Source: Pohlia nutans (taxonomy: Eukaryota; Streptophyta; Bryopsida; Bryales; Mniaceae). Taken from it: a stretch of 64,000 bases of DNA. Shown in pieces: positions 36,401-45,954 of this stretch (within the stretch, counting starts at the first letter, position 1; every line of letters starts with the position of its first letter). The stretch is from NCBI GenBank assembly GCA_022496805.1, contig CM040092.1, positions 19,114,113-19,178,112 on the forward strand, read 5' to 3'. The translations under genes and the position numbers were made by a program. Below the pieces are notes generated by a model. It was not told the DNA's origin, searched no databases, and saw only the letters and a program-made list of their open reading frames with translations.

Positions 36401-39400
36401 CTTTTGACGAATTCGTTAGTTTGAAGTGATGAAAAGAAAATACATGCAAGAGAGCTGCCATCCAAAAGAGAAAAAATAATAAAGGCATGGTTGTATTGCA
36501 TGGGTACCTTTACACAGTGATTTTATTTTGTCAAGAGACAGTTTAGCATTTTTGCTACTTTTTCCATGTCTTGAAGAGCAATCCAGGCTCCTTGGATGGC
36601 TCTTTTCATATTAATATATAGGTAATATCAGGGTAATACACATGTGCTACCTAGGTGATACCTAGGTTTAAAGAGTCTACACATCTTGACTCCTCCATAT
36701 AGGAAATCTGGCTATTATTCGTTTCGTTTTTTTTCAAAAATCCCTTGTATCAATTAGCCAACCCAAATTTTATGTAGCAATTTGGCTAAAATTAGCAACA
36801 ACAAAAAAATTACTGATGGGTATTACCTTAATCCTGCCTGCGAGTTTCCAATTCATGCCGCGCTCTTTGATTGCATCCGCAATTTCTTCAAGATCTGCAC
36901 AACGTACAGCCTCCCAATCAACCCCATCCTCTGTGATTTCAGTGCGGGGCGATGCCGCTGCATCCACGGCCGCTTGTTGGCACTCCGCATTGTACTTCTC
37001 TGCCAAAGCATTCCATTTCGACGACTTTCGTGCACGCACTTGCACTGCCTCCAATCTCGCCCGTTCTATTCCAGTGAGCACTTCCTTCTGTATGTGAATG
37101 CCAGTTGACAGTGCCAATTGAGACTCCATCGTGCTAATTGTCAACATGTTTTCTTGCCCAATCTCCAACTCTAAGGCAACATTCACGGAAGTATCAGTTG
37201 CTAGAGGCTGTTCAGGCTGTTCATTTTGTTGGGATTTTAAGGTCAAGGAAAACTGATTCTCGCTTCCCGGAAAAGGTACCGTGCCCACTTGTCTAATTTC
37301 CAGATTAGATGTATTACTCTTCTCATGGCATTCTTCCTGTAAATTCAGTCGATTCTCATTTGCTGATGCACAATTGGACAAGAAACAAGAAGTTTGGAGT
37401 TCTTGACAGGTTTGAAAAGATCCAGGATTAACTTCGATGTCATTTTGAAGTATTTCTTCAGCATCACACTTGCTTGGTACAGGCCCTCGACCAAGAGGAA
37501 AGCGTGCTCTGAGGCTCATATATGCCGAGCTGCAAGGATAAACATTTTGAATTGGTACAACTACGAGGCTAATCATCAATTTCGTAGAGATTTACAGTGA
37601 TCTTGGTTTATGTTGGATATTCATTACGTAGTTGACCAGCGAAAAAGGCAGGTTGTAGCTAGCAGAGAGGTACCTGGATAGCACATCGCTTACATTCTGG
37701 GTCAAGAAAACTCCAATCACAGAATCCACTATGGATCCCTTCCAACGAGAGAAACTACGATCCCCTGTATCATCATCGCAATTCACACCTGATCATGAAA
37801 CACGTACTCTTGCAACAAGTAAAACGAGCTAGATACCAAACAGAACATCTGTCTTTGTTAAACCCTAAAGAACCAAGGATTCATGGTTTTAAAATGACAA
37901 ATTCAATTGATCATATTGTGAAAAATCAATAATTCTGATGAGACCCAATTTTATATCACTGGAATCAGTGAAGAACATTGCATGTGTTGGTCAAACAACA
38001 CATAAATTTGAACAAAAAGAAGTCCACATAGGACCTACTCAAAACTTCTAAAAAAACATGAGGCCTAATTTGGGTTTTTTGGTCCTTAAGAGATTTCCTC
38101 TCAAGGTTTTGAATTCGTTGTTATATGATTATCTTCCTACCAAGTGAGACTGTAAGCACTTATAACTTACCTTGAATCAAGTGCATACGTCCAATGAAAG
38201 TCTCAGCTTGCTTTTGCATAATGAGTCTCTCTTGTTTCCATTTCAACTCATTGTCCACATCAGGATTGCTCTCCGTGGTCTCGGATTTTCCCATCAACAG
38301 TTTCCAAACCCTAATGCTCTCATTATCCAAGTTGACTTTTGGCCTAGGTTTTCTTTTCCGTAGTAAAAAGGAGCCATCATAAAGTACTACTGCATTGTTC
38401 ACAAAAGGCACTATATCAGTCATCCGATTGTGTCCTTTCTCTCGTCGTTCTTTCTGCTGGTACGGGATCACCTCCATGCAGGGGTCCTCTTTAGCTCCAT
38501 CATCTTGTCCTTTTACCAACTGGCTCTGGATCACTTCTATAAACGAGGGCAAGTCTAATTCTGCCAGGTCTATCAATTTTTGGAGTTGCTCACAGTTAAC
38601 CGGATGCAATAGTATCGGCCATAGTTTCTCAAACCCTGCCCTCTCTTCTTCCGGTAGATGGTCTTGAATGTGGCATAATAACTTCAATGGCGACATCTTC
38701 GATGAGCTCATCAAGTTTTTCTTGAAGTACGCCACGAGCTCATCAAACGTCATCAGGTGGAAGGCTGTCTCCGCGTTCTCCTTCCGAGGACATGCTTGTT
38801 TCAGTGTAGCATGACTGCAGTCTTCTAAACCATTGTTGACCTTTGCTGGCACAACAACATTTTCGGTAGCGAGAGCAGAACCTAAATTAGGGTTCTGAAA
38901 TAGTGAGCGCATTTGGCAAAGAACCGTGTCTCTCATTTTCATGAGATCTTCTTCTTCACGATAATGATCTCCCAATAGTCCCATCCCTTGTTGTACCGAG
39001 CAGGTACTGGGTGCTTCTGTTTGACCACAATCCATGTTCAAGTCCCGTTTGGCATTCACATCCATGTTCAAGTCTTGTTCGACATTCACATCTTTCGCAA
39101 CACATTCTTCAATCATTTCGTTCAATCGACTGTTGTTAACTCCAGCAGATGTCGAAGTATAGAAAGAACTCATCGTCCTCTCCTCTTCAGATTCTGGAGA
39201 CACCCTCTGAGCCACGAGTGACTCCGGGACTGGGCACTTTTGTTGCATAATGCATAATTCGTCAAGCGAATTACTACGATGGTCCTCTTCACATGGGCAT
39301 TCTCTGACCCAGATGTCAACAATAGCAGAAAAACACTCGTTTAATTTTGCAAAGAGCGTCTCTTCGGGTACAGCAGATTGCTGCTCCTTGTAGAACATAC

Positions 39401-42400
39401 CGAAGCTCATTTCTGCCTCTTTGAAAGCATCCAGAGCAGTCATTTCTGCCGACCCGGCATGATAAGCAGCCCATTCCTCCCTGGACGACGAAAATTCATA
39501 AGCAGGCTCTTCATAGCACAGCGAGACATCAAAAGATTGAACAGGAGGTGATTTCTCCGGCGCTCCAGTGATTGTATACAGCGAGTGTGATTTTCCAATA
39601 GAAGGCAGGTCTAGAAGAGCGAGAACCCTGTTGGAAAGCGCAACGGATAGTGCTTCAAAATATTTTTCTCTTTCAGTAAACGAATCTGATATCATCTGGT
39701 CCTGCTCTATCTGTCCTGTTTCCGACCCATCACTTGTCATTTTCCGCTTTGTACCGCACACTAAACATTTAGACACAATGTTGTCATGTAAAGGCCCATG
39801 AGGATGTCGACACGGCATGTACTCCTCGAGAATACTCCTTGCTAGAGAAGTATAATCCGTTGATGATATTGATGTAACAGGCTCAGATGCCAGCTCGCCT
39901 ATCCTCGACTCCATAATCTCTTCCCTGTGCACACCTGAATCGCCCATGTGTAACTGATGAGCTTCAACTTCGACATACAATCAGCAAACTCAAACCAGAG
40001 CTAGCAAAAAATTATTTACATCAGGAATTTAGGACCCCACGGATTTTCAACGATTTCCGTGCGACATCCGATATTTCATGGGTTTGTGCATTTTTCGCAC
40101 AGATTCCGTACGGATTTCATACTATTCTGCACTGAATAATTCAAATGAAGAGGGTTCACTGTATATATTGTTAAGTTCAGAAGCAAAAACCTCCTCGCAT
40201 AATCTCATGGCAGACGACGTCAGTTCTTGCATGCTTGGAGACACCACGATTCCTTGTGTTCCTGTTCTGCAATTGGCTCGCACAGGATTTGTCAGTTGGC
40301 TTGACTTTGGCAACTCTGGGCTTGTACTTTTTCCTGACCTTAGGGGCCTTGTGTAATTCTGGTTTAGCACGTTTCTCTTTCCTTTTCTTAGATTCCACAA
40401 CAAGGACTGGGCCAGTCGGCATACGCGTTTGGATGGGCTGAGAATTCTCTTGAAGAGGATCTACGATGACACAGGCCACATGAGAGATACTGCCAAAGGG
40501 ATCAGCCATAGCTGGTGTTTGTATGGAGTCGACTAATGATCTGGCACATTCCGCAACTGCAACGTTGAGACCCCGTTCACCTATTCCTGTTGAGTTGCAG
40601 CTGCTCTCAAAGTCCATAGAATAGGAGCTCATCAAAGTGTCCATTAAGAGTAATTGACCACCGAGTTCTTTGATACTATTGCCACCAGCTGAAAGACGAA
40701 GATCCAAATTGCCTGCGAAATATTTTGAGACTGCACATGAGTGAGCCTTGACAAGAGCCCATGTAGGCGAATCACATCATTATAGATATAGTTTGGGGTG
40801 CATTCATGGTAATAGGAGCCAACGGTGCCCAATTCTAAGGACTCTTGATGAGTGCTTAGGATATGATATCTTCAATATATGTAGATATTAGAAAAAAATT
40901 AAGGACATTTTAGTCCTTATTAAGGATTAGTTACAGCCATATTTTAGTCCTTTTGGAGTACGAATAATTACTCAAACATCGTCAAAATTTGGTATAAGTT
41001 AGAATGACATAAAATATATGTAGGAAATAATTTATATTGCATTATCAATTCAAATGATAAAGTTATTACTTAATAGTTCATCAAAATAAGCACTGGATAC
41101 ACTTATGTTGGCTCCTATTACCATGAATGCACCTTTTGAGAGAATAGTGAGTGTACCGTTAGGTACTCTGCCATTAGACGGTTCACAGGCATCCATGCCC
41201 CTGTCGTCATGGTTTGGAATGATGTCTTGGTAACTCCGTCTCCTTTTCTGCGCCTTCTCAGGCGTAGTTGGGCAAACTTGAATTGCATCCCTTTGCAGCA
41301 CAGAGATATTGAATTGCTTCTCCTGACCCAAGTCAAGAGTCGACGAACCCTTGCCGGAATTCACAATTGACTCTTGGGAAGCGAAAGATTGTGCCATTGG
41401 GATGAGTGCTGCTGAAGATCGATCAACTGGGATGACATCTTCTCTCTTATCAGCACAAGGATACAGACCATTTTCTTCAATCGAAGAAATGTTCTTTGTT
41501 GTCGTTGCCTGGCCACCTGCATCCTCAAAGTGTATCAATTTCATCGAGTTGAAGTCATTTACGTACCCCAGCTAGCTACTGCTCTTGATTATAATAACTG
41601 AAAGCATTCATTGAGCAACAAGGCAGTTGAGCTAACTACTTAACCCCCTAAAGGACCAAAGATTCACAGTTTTAAAGTGACAAATTCAATTGATCATATT
41701 GTGAAAAATATAATTCATATGGAATTAAATTTTATATCACAGAACTAGTGAAGATCATTCCATGCGTTGGTCAAAAAAGAAAGAAAATTGAACAAGAGGA
41801 AGTCCAAATAAGACCTACTCAAAACTGTTAATAAAACATGGAGCCCAATTTGGGATTTTGAGGTTTAAAAATCGCGGACTAAATCTTGACAGCATCAAAC
41901 ATCTATTGATAATTAGATCTGATGAAGATGAGAATGGTTGGGACAATTCGATGACAGAATCATTGAACTTTCTACTTTTCACATCAATTTTGACTGGCAC
42001 CAAAAGCAAGGGATGCATGAAGTGGTACCGACGTGGCTCCCCATCTTTGGTAGAGAAGCAAGTAGAGCGGCGATGTGGCAATCAGAAATTCCACCAGAAG
42101 TGTTCATTCGGGTGATGCTCCTTCTGCAACTCACCCAAGATGGAACGATACCATTCTTCTGCCATTCTTTACCCTCTCGTTCGTCCCTCCTCTTGGCAAA
42201 AGAGGCATGTAAGTGCTCTCTTTCTGGATCGGCTACGACACTTCTCAAATTCTCACACACGTTAGACGTTGTAGAACCAACTTCACTGCCGAATAAAAGT
42301 ACCTCAACACCAACCCACTGGTCCACGTGGCCATCAAAATGAAACTCACCCTCTCTGCTCCCAAGTATGTCCTCGAAACTAGCAATGTCTCCCGTTTCAG

Positions 42401-44558
42401 AGCTGTTCCAATCGACACATTGAGGAGATGATTTGCAGACACCGCTAGCCCTTTGTTGGCAGAGAGGATGCACAGGACGTATTGTCCTCTTTCCAAGCTG
42501 CCTTGCAAAATGCTGCAAGCACCAAAAGCTTGAGTAAGATACTAGAAGATGTCACGTTAACTCCAAAGAAAATTCTATGTACAGTCTACCCTCCATAATA
42601 TGACGATATTATTGTTTCAAGCAATGCACATGTGACAACTTAATCCATGCCTGCCATCTTGAAGTTAGGGCTTCCCAAACATGTCATAATAGAGAGGGAC
42701 AACTAAAACAGTGTGTGGTGTGGCAAGGTCGTGGATGAGGTTAAAGGAGCAAATAAACCCTCTTCAAACCTCTTCCCTTCCAGTGATCATGATAAACTAG
42801 TAGTTGCTTCACTCATACAAATTAGTATTTTTACGGTATATAGTCCAGAGAAAATAGCTTTGAATAACACAAATATACGAAATCCTTAATAATACAGCAA
42901 CTGATTCCTAGTGAAATCACCACTAAACCGACATTGAACGGTTCTGGATAGAACTTCGATATGAAAAGAGAAAAAGATTGAATGGTGACCTTCAAACCTC
43001 TTAAACTACTTCTGCGTCCGGTGATTGCAGAGCAGAAATTGGCAGTAGCCAGTTCCAAAATCCTTTGGCGTCGCCGATTCCATTGCTTTCTATGAAGCAC
43101 ATTCCCTATTCTTCTTAAGTGCACCTGCGTCTCAAGAATGACTTCGTCCATCAGTTGACTGAGACAGTACTCAATCTCATCTGGAATAAAAATCTCTCCG
43201 CCTGGAAGCACGCAATCGTGGAAACATTTGCAGAGTGTCATTAGCACATGATTATCTGAGGATATGGTACATAAATGCCAAAATATTATACCTGGTCGAT
43301 AAGACATGGGACATGAATTTTATAACCATAAAAAAAGACAAAATCACGAGAAACTATGAACAGACTTGGCGGAAGGTCTCCAATGTCTTCGGGGTTTGAT
43401 GTCATCGTCTCTCGCCATGTGCCGCAATGGCCCTGCAATGCATTCGTCTCCCACTGCCACACTGCAGGTTCGTCTTCTACTGGCACTTGGTTCCTGGGAT
43501 TTAGGTTTTTTCTGATCGGGTCAGTTCCAATTGAGAGGAAGTAGGAACTCCCAGGGTAAGACACAAGTTGCAATCTCTGTAAAGCGTTTCCGCCATGGGG
43601 ATACAATTTGCGTCACTTTAAGCATTTTAACCATCAAGTAGGAGCTCATCATTTTGCGTCCAAGGACCAAACTCTCTTGAGATCCAATTTTTCTCACTGA
43701 GTGTATGATGATTTCTTATCCTATCATTCAAAGTGGGAGGTTGTTGAAACAACCTCATTTCCATGATTCAAATTTACACCAATTTAGCCCAAGTCATGCT
43801 TACAGCCAACTTGCTAAAAAGGCCAACCCAAAGAGAGAGTTGTTGATCAATAGGAGACGGGATCAGGTCCCTAACGGTTTTAGTATCCTCTACCTTTAAG
43901 CAATTCGGCATTGTGGTGTTCCTGAGACTAGAGTCTGCTTTTGGCAAGTATCATCGCTGAGGAGGGGCGCCTGTAGAGCCATCAAGGGTAGCTTGGAAAA
44001 TTTTGATGCACGAGGAACCCTGACCATATTACCAGGCAGTAATGGGTACAAGAATGATGGTAAATTCTTGATACTAATTTTAACAACCATTTACAAAACT
44101 TGCTATAAACAGCAGTTTGGCAGTAATGTTTACTTCTCAGTGAATTGGACAAGGTTCCCTGTGACGGTTTTCTCGAGGCAAGGCCATACAGGGCAAGGCT
44201 GTGTAGCATCTGCAAGTTTAAAAGGGGAGCTGCCCTATCCTGGGAGGCAGACAATCATGGCACTCAAGTGGGGAGGCCAGCTGTAGTAGCTTCGATGCAG
44301 TGGAGTTCGCAGAGCAATCGGTGAGGACTTGCAACCCTGAAAAATTCACATGCACAAAGCCTTGTTCTGCCCAACTGTTTTTGACTTCAGTTGTTCAATT
44401 AAGGTAGAGGATACTGTTCGACATATGTATAGAAATTCATCCAAATTATATGGTAAAAAACATTGATGAAACAAGAAATTGGTTAAGATGTGTACCTTCC
44501 ATGATGAAGTCAAGGTAGAGACCTGCTTTCTCGGCCTTCCTCGACCTCGGCGAAGCAT
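29229..44558 (-). CDS. DML: DEMETER/ROS1-like 5-methylcytosine DNA glycosylase
   Basis: This family excises 5-methylcytosine in the nucleus and so starts base-excision DNA demethylation. Core exons, in transcription order, all with AG/GT borders: ~39980-38171, 37788-37674, 37529-36827, 36112-36033, 35895-35811, 35680-35589, 35139-35072, 34890-34855, 34499-34417, 33402-32913, 32101-32065, 31683-31626, 30760-30695, 29800-29686, 29552-29514 and 29353-29229 (stop). Reading phase carries across most joins. The first ~5 exons upstream of 39980 are less certain (see separate entries). Signature pieces: RPKVNLDNESIRVWKLLMGK, DSVIGVFLTQNVSD, HGLGLKSVEC with the catalytic Lys, FPVDTNVGR with the catalytic Asp, the Fe-S loop, and RGFDRVTRAPKPL near the end. 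The gene is about 12-15 kb, with introns crowded by transposons. The start is placed at 44558 by inference only; the firm part is 29229-39980. Confidence 0.9.
29885..30246. mobile_element. Foldback MITE, ACACCATAAAGAGAATCTTC family, with nested TTAA element
   Basis: The left part (TTTCAGGAACTTTCAGACAC then AAAGAGAATCTTC) and the right end (CTTTTCTGAAAC) match the ends of 33736-33902. Between them sits the TTAA element 29986-30222. Other copies: 32271-32455 and 33736-33902, all in introns of the demethylase. Confidence 0.65.
29986..30222. mobile_element. GGACCAAG-family TTAA element, full copy b
   Basis: TTAA at 29986-29989 and 30219-30222, ends CCCTTAAAGGACCAAGGATT and the complement of CCCCTAAGGACCAAGAAGCC. 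237 bases, non-coding. It lies in a demethylase intron, inside another MITE. Confidence 0.85.
30272..30542. mobile_element. hAT-like MITE with 8-base target duplication
   Basis: Terminal inverted repeats CTCGGGGGGTGCACT and its complement. GTTAACAC is present immediately outside both ends (30264-30271 and 30543-30550), an exact 8-base duplication typical of hAT transposons. 271 bases, non-coding, in a demethylase intron. Confidence 0.75.
31144..31252. repeat. GC-rich hairpin in an intron
   Basis: CCCCCAAGAATGTGGGAGG (about 31178-31196) pairs with CCTCCCACATTCTTGGAGG (about 31218-31236), and an outer GCCTCACGACG pairs loosely with CTCGTGAG. It could be a small inverted-repeat element; no gene is supported here. 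Confidence 0.6.
32271..32455. mobile_element. Foldback MITE, second copy of the AGAGAATCTTC family
   Basis: AGACAGCATCATCAAGAGAA at the left pairs with the right end, and GGTCTCCTTATG / TAGGGAGACCTC pair inside. It is a diverged relative of 33736-33902, in a demethylase intron. Confidence 0.5.
32588..32905. repeat. Direct repeat next to a demethylase splice donor (copy 1)
   Basis: About 300 bases match 36520-36815 in the same orientation (GAAGAGCAATCCAGGCTCCT, CAATTAGCCA, GGCTAAAATTAGCAACAACA). On the minus strand it starts a few bases after the donor of the exon ending at 32913. Confidence 0.8.
33736..33902. mobile_element. Foldback MITE, AGAGAATCTTC family
   Basis: CTTTCAGAAACTTAGACACC then AAAGAGAATCTTC at the left is repeated in inverted form at the right (GAAGATTCTCTTTACTATGC, CAAAGTTACTGAAA). 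About 167 bases, non-coding, in the intron before the exon 33402-32913. Confidence 0.7.
34214..34285. mobile_element. GGACCAAG-family TTAA element, truncated
   Basis: Begins TTAACCCCTAAAGGACTAAG and then reads the complement of the other end's inner sequence, stopping near 34285. One half is missing. It is ~130 bases from the Fe-S exon. Confidence 0.6.
34417..35895 (-). CDS. Demethylase exons for the HhH motif, catalytic residues and Fe-S loop
   Basis: 35895-35811 encodes the helix-hairpin-helix HGLGLKSVECIRLLSLHHLA with the catalytic Lys. 35680-35589 begins VDTNVGRICVRLGWVPLEPL with the catalytic Asp. 35139-35072 encodes IQKYLWPRLCTLDQQTL. 34890-34855 encodes YELHYQLITFGK. 34499-34417 holds VFCTKSKPNCNACPMRSDC, the C-X6-C-X2-C-X5-C binding site for a 4Fe-4S cluster. 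All key residues are intact. Confidence 0.92.
34633..34800. mobile_element. Half copy of the GAGTTATCC foldback
   Basis: GAGTTATCCGTAAAGTCACC onward follows the left arm of 11584-11951 through GTAAGAGCTTGGTGGTCTT, then diverges. No right arm is present. It lies in a demethylase intron. Confidence 0.7.
35226..35503. mobile_element. Inverted-repeat element, AGGACCCCACGG family
   Basis: Starts CATCAGGAATTTAGGACCCC and ends with the complement of CATTAGGAATTTTGGACC. The two halves are inverted copies around position 35365. Demethylase intron between 35139 and 35589. Confidence 0.75.
36033..37788 (-). CDS. Demethylase exons for the first half of the glycosylase fold
   Basis: Exon 37788-37674 encodes RWKGSIVDSVIGVFLTQNVS. 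Exon 37529-36827 starts SSAYMSLRARFPLG, then has a variable acidic linker as in all family members, and ends with DGVDWEAVRCADLEEIADAI and GMNWKLAGRIK. Exon 36112-36033 encodes GFLERLRLEQGAINLEWLRS. The codon split over each join restores family residues. The linker is the non-conserved insert between the two glycosylase parts. Confidence 0.9.
36520..36815. repeat. Direct repeat next to a demethylase splice donor (copy 2)
   Basis: Matches 32588-32905. On the minus strand it begins ~12 bases after the donor at 36827/36826, exactly as copy 1 does at 32913. Confidence 0.8.
37858..38093. mobile_element. GGACCAAG-family TTAA element, copy c
   Basis: Left TTAAACCCTAAAGAACCAAG, right end decayed to GGTCCTTAAGAG with no clean TTAA. 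Body matches copies a and b. It lies in the intron just downstream of the large exon (38171). Confidence 0.75.
38171..39980 (-). CDS. Large demethylase exon with domain A start
   Basis: One long open exon of ~600 codons ending at CAAG|GTAAGT (38171). The last ~80 residues carry the conserved KPRPKVNLDNESIRVWKLLM block and FIGRMHLIQG, which run straight into the glycosylase core in the next exon. Earlier parts are acidic and poorly conserved. A 30-base direct duplication near 39035-39095 gives the repeated DLNMDVN and DLNMDCG. The true 5' end is near 39950-39980. Confidence 0.85.
40021..40136. mobile_element. AGGACCCCACGG-family element, truncated
   Basis: Left half only: TCAGGAATTTAGGACCCCAC through TTCGCACAGATTCC, ending near 40136. 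It lies between the basic exon and the large exon of the demethylase gene, about 40 bases from the large exon. Confidence 0.7.
40180..40711 (-). CDS. Probable basic-region exon of the demethylase gene
   Basis: Begins after TTTCGCAG|GCAATTTG near 40711. It encodes MSSYSMDFESSCNSTG and a lysine-rich stretch, SKKRKEKRAKPELHKAPKVR then KKYKPRVAKVKP, like the basic, DNA-contacting region that precedes domain A of DEMETER. The 3' donor is not settled (several GT sites at 40180-40250). Confidence 0.6.
40797..41133. mobile_element. MITE with 27-base perfect inverted ends
   Basis: GGTGCATTCATGGTAATAGG and seven more bases at the left are matched exactly, inverted, at 41107-41133. Interior is AT-rich and non-coding, total 337 bases. 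Target duplication unclear. Confidence 0.75.
41158..41518 (-). CDS. Probable N-terminal exon of the demethylase gene
   Basis: Begins after the acceptor GATGCAG|GTGGCCAG and may end at the donor AACG|GTACAC. It contains VCPTTPEKAQKRRRSYQD, which resembles the TPEK-containing N-terminal segment of DEMETER-family proteins. A 340-base inverted-repeat element starts only ~25 bases past the proposed donor. Confidence 0.55.
41640..41869. mobile_element. GGACCAAG-family TTAA element, copy d
   Basis: Left TTAACCCCCTAAAGGACCAA; right end decayed (GGATTTTGAGGTTTAAA). Body follows copies a-c. It lies between possible N-terminal exons of the demethylase gene. Confidence 0.7.
41979..42512 (-). CDS. Possible N-terminal exon of the demethylase gene
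   Basis: An open reading frame of about 175 codons on the minus strand, beginning after a possible acceptor (CTTGCAG|CATTTTGC near 42512). Contains TGDIASFEDILGSREGEFHF and RRDEREGKEWQKNG. Less AT-rich than its surroundings, as exons here are. No domain recognised; the end of the exon is not fixed. Confidence 0.4.
   Translation of the reverse strand, partial: HFARQLGKRTIRPVHPLCQQRASGVCKSSPQCVDWNSSETGDIASFEDILGSREGEFHFDGHVDQWVGVEVLLFGSEVGSTTSNVCENLRSVVADPEREHLHASFAKRRDEREGKEWQKNGIVPSWVSCRRSITRMNTSGGISDCHIAALLASLPKMGSHVGTTSCIPCFWCQSKLM
42575..42710. repeat. Dispersed repeat shared with 19418-19600
   Basis: CTACCCTCCATAATATGACG through CATGTCATAATAGAGAGGGA matches 19435-19580 with few changes, in the same orientation. 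Confidence 0.7.
43000..43570 (-). CDS. Possible N-terminal exons of the demethylase gene
   Basis: Two open stretches have protein-like composition on the minus strand: about 43570-43340 (contains VEDEPAVWQWETNAL and TSNPEDIGDLPPS) and about 43200-43000 (contains FIPDEIEYCLSQLMDEVILE and LRRIGNVLHRKQWNRRRQ). The N-terminal half of DEMETER-like proteins is poorly conserved, so homology cannot decide. An unrelated small gene is possible. Confidence 0.35.
44496..44558 (-). CDS. Candidate first exon with an AT-hook
   Basis: Twenty-one codons from ATG at 44558 to the donor AAG|GTACAC, reading RRGRGRPRK near the start, a textbook AT-hook DNA minor-groove binder. An in-frame TGA lies two codons before the ATG, so it is an initiator exon rather than an internal one. 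It ends in phase 0. It may begin the demethylase gene, whose nearest firm exon is downstream, but no join is proved. Confidence 0.5.
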
Positions 44559-44712
44559 GTTTCAACAATTATGAGGCTTCGCAATTTCACACCAAGGCTA
44601 CAAATTTCCTTCCGGGTTCACATTCCCTGTTCGAAATCGTTTTGTCATTATGGGATCACGAATCTCCTATCATAGACTGAGTGAGATAATCGTTTGTCAT
44701 TGTGGGCCTACT

Positions 44713-45684
44713 TCCATAACCAAGCTTCCCGAACTACTACTTCAATGTCTCCCTCTCCAGGCCTACATATTAGTTACTTGTTAGTTGGTTCGTTGGTTTC
44801 CAGCAAGTTTGCATACGTACCATAGGTCATAGTCATACACCAATTCAACAACCCATGTTTTCTCCTCTGTACCGGTAGGTTCTCCTCATGATCCCATTGC
44901 AATTTCCAGGTCGAAGTCTCACATGAATCGCATGTCCTCAAAATCCCCATGACAGGAAGATTTTGCTTCACAAACTGGCCTACAGTCAACACTGTATTTA
45001 ATGTCAATCCTCCTTTCTCCATCCAAGGCTTGAAGGACTTGAACATTATGGCTTGAACGTAGTTTCCTTACTCATGTAACATGACACACGTAAGAACAGC
45101 CTTTATCAAGTCCAGAAATAATGATGTTCCACGTTTGAAGCAAATGCATGCTCAATGCAATTGCCTTGTCTACCTTCATCAATAACAAAAAATTCATCTC
45201 AAATAAAACATGGACTTCTACACTTGGAGGATACACAAATGTGAAGCAAGAGGCAACTTGGACATACCTCTCCTTCTTGATCGTACCAATGAAGCCGTCA
45301 AAGTCCCCCCTGAAAAACATAACCCTGCTCGGGTTCTGATGGACCAACTCCACAAGTGCAATTCTCTGGTTTAAATGACTAAAGAAAACACCATTTTGAC
45401 CAAAATGTAGCGACTGTGACATAAACAGAAAGATAAGCACAGACTCATGCCAAGCCATTTGGAAATAAATTTCAGCGAAGAAATTGAAGATATCAGAGGA
45501 AAGAAAAAGACGAAGCATACGTTGCATAACCCCAGATTCCCATGGCATACACGTTCTCAACCTTGTCACATTCAATACAAACCAATACAGCGTAGTTACC
45601 AAGACCAGATCCAGTTCCAGCATAATCTCTTCTCCGTGATAGTTGTTTCAAAATTGCGAATTCTCTCACGAAGAGAGAAATCAA
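44713..45684 (-). pseudogene. Decayed unrecognised gene upstream of the demethylase
   Basis: Minus-strand pieces look coding but do not form one open frame. The 5' part carries DYAGTGSGLGNYAVLVCIEC and VENVYAMGIWGYAT (about 45640-45520). An intact ATG ORF of 183 codons, 45623-45072, overlaps it in another frame. The 3' part, about 45050-44713, reads in one frame LQALDGERRIDIKYS, then HGDFEDMRFM, DLEIAMGS and GTEEKTWVVELVYDYDLW, and after a plausible intron GEGDIEVVVREAWLWK and a stop. That frame has two TGA codons, near 44925 and 44890, each one C-to-T change from CGA. I do not recognise the protein. It may be a pseudogene or have an unusual exon pattern. Confidence 0.35.
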
Positions 45685-45954
45685 GAGAGTACGAAATACA
45701 GGGGTAAACCCTCGACGTCATAACATCCCTAAAACCCTTCGAATGGCTTAATTAGTACAAAACCTTTTACCCTAAAGAGCGAGAGAAGTTTCATGGAATC
45801 AAACCAGGCATCTGATGTTACCCTTCTCAATGGAAAAAAGAACCAATTGCAGTTCTCAATCGTCAATAGTGTCCAAAATCGATTAATAAGCTGATTGTTC
45901 CTTACAATTGTACAGAGTAACTCTAAATGCACAGCCTCTGCGACAACTGCAATT

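Noticed and set aside
42831..43307. Full 158-codon minus ORF ending in a hydrophobic stretch as a membrane protein
   Set aside because: Only the central part looks coding; the hydrophobic ends are AT-rich and likely intronic read-through. Kept only as possible exons.
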